Origin: CAZEZY01 sp964516635
GTDB taxonomy: Bacteria; Pseudomonadota; Gammaproteobacteria; Burkholderiales; Burkholderiaceae_C
Direction: 5' to 3'
Assembly (NCBI GenBank): GCA_964516635.1
Contig: CAZEZY010000039.1
Coordinates: forward strand, 1 to 17,697
DNA: 17,697 bases
Below the pieces are notes generated by a model that was not told the DNA's origin, ran no database searches, and saw nothing but the letters and a program-made list of their open reading frames with translations. The translations under genes and the position numbers were made by a program. This document shows positions 15,514-17,697 of the stretch, in pieces (the stretch's first letter is position 1; the number at the start of each line of letters is the position of its first letter).

Positions 15514-15951
15514 ATGTTCCGACAGAAAAAAAGCCCGGCACTGACCCCTGAGAAATTTGACACCATCTTGGGTCCCTTGGTTGAGGTAACGGGGGACATC
15601 AGGGTACGCGGTGGTATTCGGATCGATGGCCGCCTGCATGGCAACGTGGACTCGGCCCCTGAAGATGCCGTCACGGTGGTGGTGGGTACACAGGGCCACG
15701 TGGAAGGGCACATATCGGCTCGACGTGTCGTGGTGGTGGGACGGGTCCAGGGCAGCCTGTTCGCTGCCGAAGAAGTGGAACTGCACTCTGGCTCCGTGGT
15801 CCACGGTGACATTGCTTGCACCTCCCTATCGATCGCGCATGGCGCCCAGGTCCTGGGCCGTGTGACGGCAGCGCGGGAATCCGGTTTGCCCCAGCCTGAC
15901 ACCAGCTTGGCTGGCACCAAACCCTCAAAACGGGTCGAACTGGTCGCCTGA
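15514..15951 (+). CDS. Bactofilin-family cytoskeletal protein (DUF583)
   Basis: 145-aa polymer-forming protein. A short polar N-terminus (about 16 residues) is followed by the bactofilin beta-helix, seen as regularly spaced Gly/Val/Ile steps from LVEVTGDIRVRGGIRIDGRL through VVVGRVQGSLFA to SIAHGAQVLGRV (about residues 22-118), then a Pro/Ser/Lys tail. Bactofilins form non-polar filaments at the inner membrane that position wall-modifying enzymes. The start is ATG 15514, 1 bp past the M23 stop; GCGAGG lies 8 nt upstream. An upstream ATG at 15460 in the same frame would overlap the M23 coding end and adds no family sequence. The pairing with an M23 peptidase supports a cell-shape role. Confidence 0.94.
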   Translation: MFRQKKSPALTPEKFDTILGPLVEVTGDIRVRGGIRIDGRLHGNVDSAPEDAVTVVVGTQGHVEGHISARRVVVVGRVQGSLFAAEEVELHSGSVVHGDIACTSLSIAHGAQVLGRVTAARESGLPQPDTSLAGTKPSKRVELVA

Positions 15952-16002
15952 CACCACCGCGCCCCACGTTGAATGGCCGACTACAGGTACCATCAGCGGG
16001 TT

Positions 16003-17250
16003 ATGAATCCTCTGCTGCAACGCCTGCAACCCTACCCCTTCGAGCGCCTTCGCCAGCTTTTAGCCGGCGTCATACCCAACCCTTCGCGGTCGCCCATCAG
16101 TCTGGGTATTGGCGAACCTCGGCACCCCACGCCCGGCTTCCTCAAAGACCGGCTGTGTGAAGCCATCCAGGCCCCTGATGGCGGTCTGGCCACCTACCCG
16201 GCCACCGGCGGCACCGCCGAGCTCAAACAGGCCTGCGCCACCTGGGTCCACCGGCGCTACGGGCTGACGCTGGACCCGGCCACCGAGATCCTGCCAGTGA
16301 ACGGTTCACGCGAGGCACTGTTTGCGCTGGCTCAGGTGGTGGTGGACCCGCGCGCCTTCACGGGGGGACAAGAACCGGTGGTGGTGTGCCCCAACCCCTT
16401 CTACCAGATCTATGAAGGCGCGGCCTACCTGGCGGGGGCCCAACCCTGGTTTGCGCCGAGCGACCCGGCCCGCAACTTCGCGGTGGACTGGTCCAGCGTA
16501 CCCGAAACGGTGTGGGCTCGCACCCAATTGCTCTACACCTGCTCGCCCGGCAATCCCACCGGGGCCGTGATGCCTTTGGACGAATGGGCCCAGCTGTTCG
16601 AGCTGAGCGACCGCCACGGTTTCGTGATCGCATCGGACGAGTGCTACAGCGAGATCTACTTCCGTGACGAGCCACCCCTGGGCGGCCTGCAGGCGGCACA
16701 ACAACTGGGCCGCCATGACTTCAAAAACCTCATCGCGCTCACCAGCCTCTCCAAACGCAGCAATGTGCCGGGTCTGAGAAGCGGTTTTGTGGCCGGCGAT
16801 GCCGCGCTGATGCGCTCGTTCCTGCTGTATCGCACCTACCATGGCAGCGCCATGAGCACCACCGTTCAGACGGCAAGTGCAGCCGCCTGGCTGGACGAAG
16901 CCCACGTGCAGGCCAACCGCGAGCAGTACCGTGCCAAGTTTGCCGAGGTCACACCCATTCTGGCCGGCGTGATGGACGTGCGCCTGCCCGACGCCGGTTT
17001 TTACCTTTGGGCGGAGGTCCCCCACCGCTTTGGGGGCGAGGACCACAGGGCCCACCCGGCTCGCGACACCGTGTTCGCACGGGAACTCTTCGCCCAATAC
17101 AATGTGACTGTTCTGCCCGGCAGCTACCTGGCCCGCGAATCGCGGGGCCACAATCCGGGATGCCACCGTGTGCGCATGGCACTGGTGGCCGAAACCGCCG
17201 AATGCGTCGAAGCGGCGCATCGCATCGCCCAGTTCATCCAATCTGCCTGA
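16003..17250 (+). CDS. dapC: Succinyldiaminopimelate aminotransferase DapC
   Basis: PLP-dependent fold-type I aminotransferase of 415 aa converting N-succinyl-2-amino-6-ketopimelate to N-succinyl-diaminopimelate with glutamate as donor, in the lysine/diaminopimelate pathway. PLP-site residues seen: Asn184 (SPGNPTGAV), Asp212 and Tyr215 (ASDECYSEIYF), Schiff-base Lys251 (TSLSKRSNVPGLRSGF) and Arg259. The N-terminus MNPLLQRLQPYPFERLRQL is typical of betaproteobacterial DapC and sets the start at ATG 16003; ATG 15973 is in frame and possible. The immediate neighbour dapD, which makes the preceding intermediate, strongly supports DapC over other aminotransferases. It lies 51 bp after the bactofilin gene, with no visible terminator between them. 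Confidence 0.93.
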   Translation: MNPLLQRLQPYPFERLRQLLAGVIPNPSRSPISLGIGEPRHPTPGFLKDRLCEAIQAPDGGLATYPATGGTAELKQACATWVHRRYGLTLDPATEILPVNGSREALFALAQVVVDPRAFTGGQEPVVVCPNPFYQIYEGAAYLAGAQPWFAPSDPARNFAVDWSSVPETVWARTQLLYTCSPGNPTGAVMPLDEWAQLFELSDRHGFVIASDECYSEIYFRDEPPLGGLQAAQQLGRHDFKNLIALTSLSKRSNVPGLRSGFVAGDAALMRSFLLYRTYHGSAMSTTVQTASAAAWLDEAHVQANREQYRAKFAEVTPILAGVMDVRLPDAGFYLWAEVPHRFGGEDHRAHPARDTVFARELFAQYNVTVLPGSYLARESRGHNPGCHRVRMALVAETAECVEAAHRIAQFIQSA

Positions 17251-17263
17251 CCAGCTATCACCC

Positions 17264-17697
17264 ATGACCCAGCAACTGCAATCGATCATTGAAAACGCAT
17301 GGGACAACCGCGCCCAGCTCTCCCCCTCCACCGCGCCACAGGAAGTGCAGGACGCCGTGGAAGAGGTTATCAGCCAGCTCAACGTGGGCAAACTTCGCGT
17401 GGCCACCCGCGAAGGCGTGGGCCAGTGGACGGTTCACCAGTGGATCAAGAAAGCCGTGCTGCTGAGCTTCCGCCTCAAGGACAACGAGATCATGCAGGCC
17501 GGTGACCTGGCCTTTTACGACAAGGTCAAAACCAAGTTTGCCCACCTGAGCCCGCAGGAAATGGCCGCCACCGGGGTGCGCGTGGTGCCACCGGCGGTGG
17601 CACGCCGCGGCAGCTACATCGCTCGGGGCGCCATCCTGAGGCCCAGCTACGTCAACATCGGCGCCTATGTGGACGAAGGCACCATGGTCGACACCTG
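17264..17697 (+). CDS. dapD: Tetrahydrodipicolinate N-succinyltransferase DapD (partial, cut by window end)
   Basis: The first 144 residues of an enzyme normally about 275 aa long. It transfers a succinyl group from succinyl-CoA to tetrahydrodipicolinate, the step just before DapC. It begins MTQQLQSIIENAWDNRAQLS. The visible part covers the N-terminal helical domain (QWTVHQWIKKAVLLSFRL) and the start of the left-handed beta-helix (VRVVPPAVARRGSYIARGAI, then PSYVNIGAYVDEGTMVDT), which closely matches known DapD. It starts 13 bp after the dapC stop, so dapC-dapD form an operon. The gene runs off the right edge with the frame open. Confidence 0.96.
   Translation, partial: MTQQLQSIIENAWDNRAQLSPSTAPQEVQDAVEEVISQLNVGKLRVATREGVGQWTVHQWIKKAVLLSFRLKDNEIMQAGDLAFYDKVKTKFAHLSPQEMAATGVRVVPPAVARRGSYIARGAILRPSYVNIGAYVDEGTMVDT

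Overview
The window looks like a chromosomal segment of a betaproteobacterium of the order Burkholderiales, perhaps close to Comamonadaceae. This rests on three things: high GC with strong G/C third-position bias, a complete class I polyhydroxyalkanoate (PHA) operon in the order phaC-phaA-phaB, and an smc-zipA pair close to a bactofilin/M23 pair and dapC-dapD. The placement comes from gene content and recalled protein families, not from a search. There are 17 protein-coding genes. The last, dapD, is cut by the window edge. I saw no tRNA, rRNA, CRISPR array, insertion sequence or phage gene, and no gene-free stretch longer than 300 bases.

Layout. (1) Positions 1-721: a GntR/FCD-family regulator behind a recognisable sigma70-type promoter, with a 33-bp imperfect palindrome over its -35 region. 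(2) 724-2413, minus strand: tRNA dihydrouridine synthase dusA and, upstream of it, a small SAM-dependent methyltransferase whose start codon lies at the edge of a perfect 9-bp inverted repeat. (3) 2486-6285, minus strand: phaC, phaA and phaB, which turn acetyl-CoA into polyhydroxybutyrate, closed by a clear hairpin terminator. (4) 6383-7904: a small two-helix membrane protein overlapping tail-to-tail with pgeF, which overlaps an upstream marR-type regulator. (5) 7905-9191: divergent control region, an orphan TRAP-type periplasmic binding protein with a Tat-like signal, and a terminator. (6) 9245-9799: a zinc-ribbon Nudix hydrolase. (7) 9821-14400, minus strand: zipA and smc, joined by a 4-bp ATGA overlap. 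(8) 14556-17697, plus strand: an M23 peptidase with a membrane anchor, a bactofilin, dapC and the start of dapD.

How they work together. Regions 7 and 8 form a divergent cell-cycle/cell-wall neighbourhood. SMC and ZipA serve chromosome segregation and division. The M23 peptidase and bactofilin probably form a wall-remodelling pair. DapC and DapD make the diaminopimelate used in peptidoglycan crosslinks. PgeF (peptidoglycan quality control) is a further wall-related gene in the window. The PHA operon is a carbon-storage unit; neither phaR nor a phasin gene lies in the window.

Most of the window is ordinary core genome, and I did not find a clear new system. The items most worth a second look are short control elements: the gntR palindrome/promoter, the repeat at the methyltransferase start, the duplicated 10-mer in the smc/M23 spacer and the hairpin leader of the TRAP gene. 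The tight M23-bactofilin pair is also of interest.
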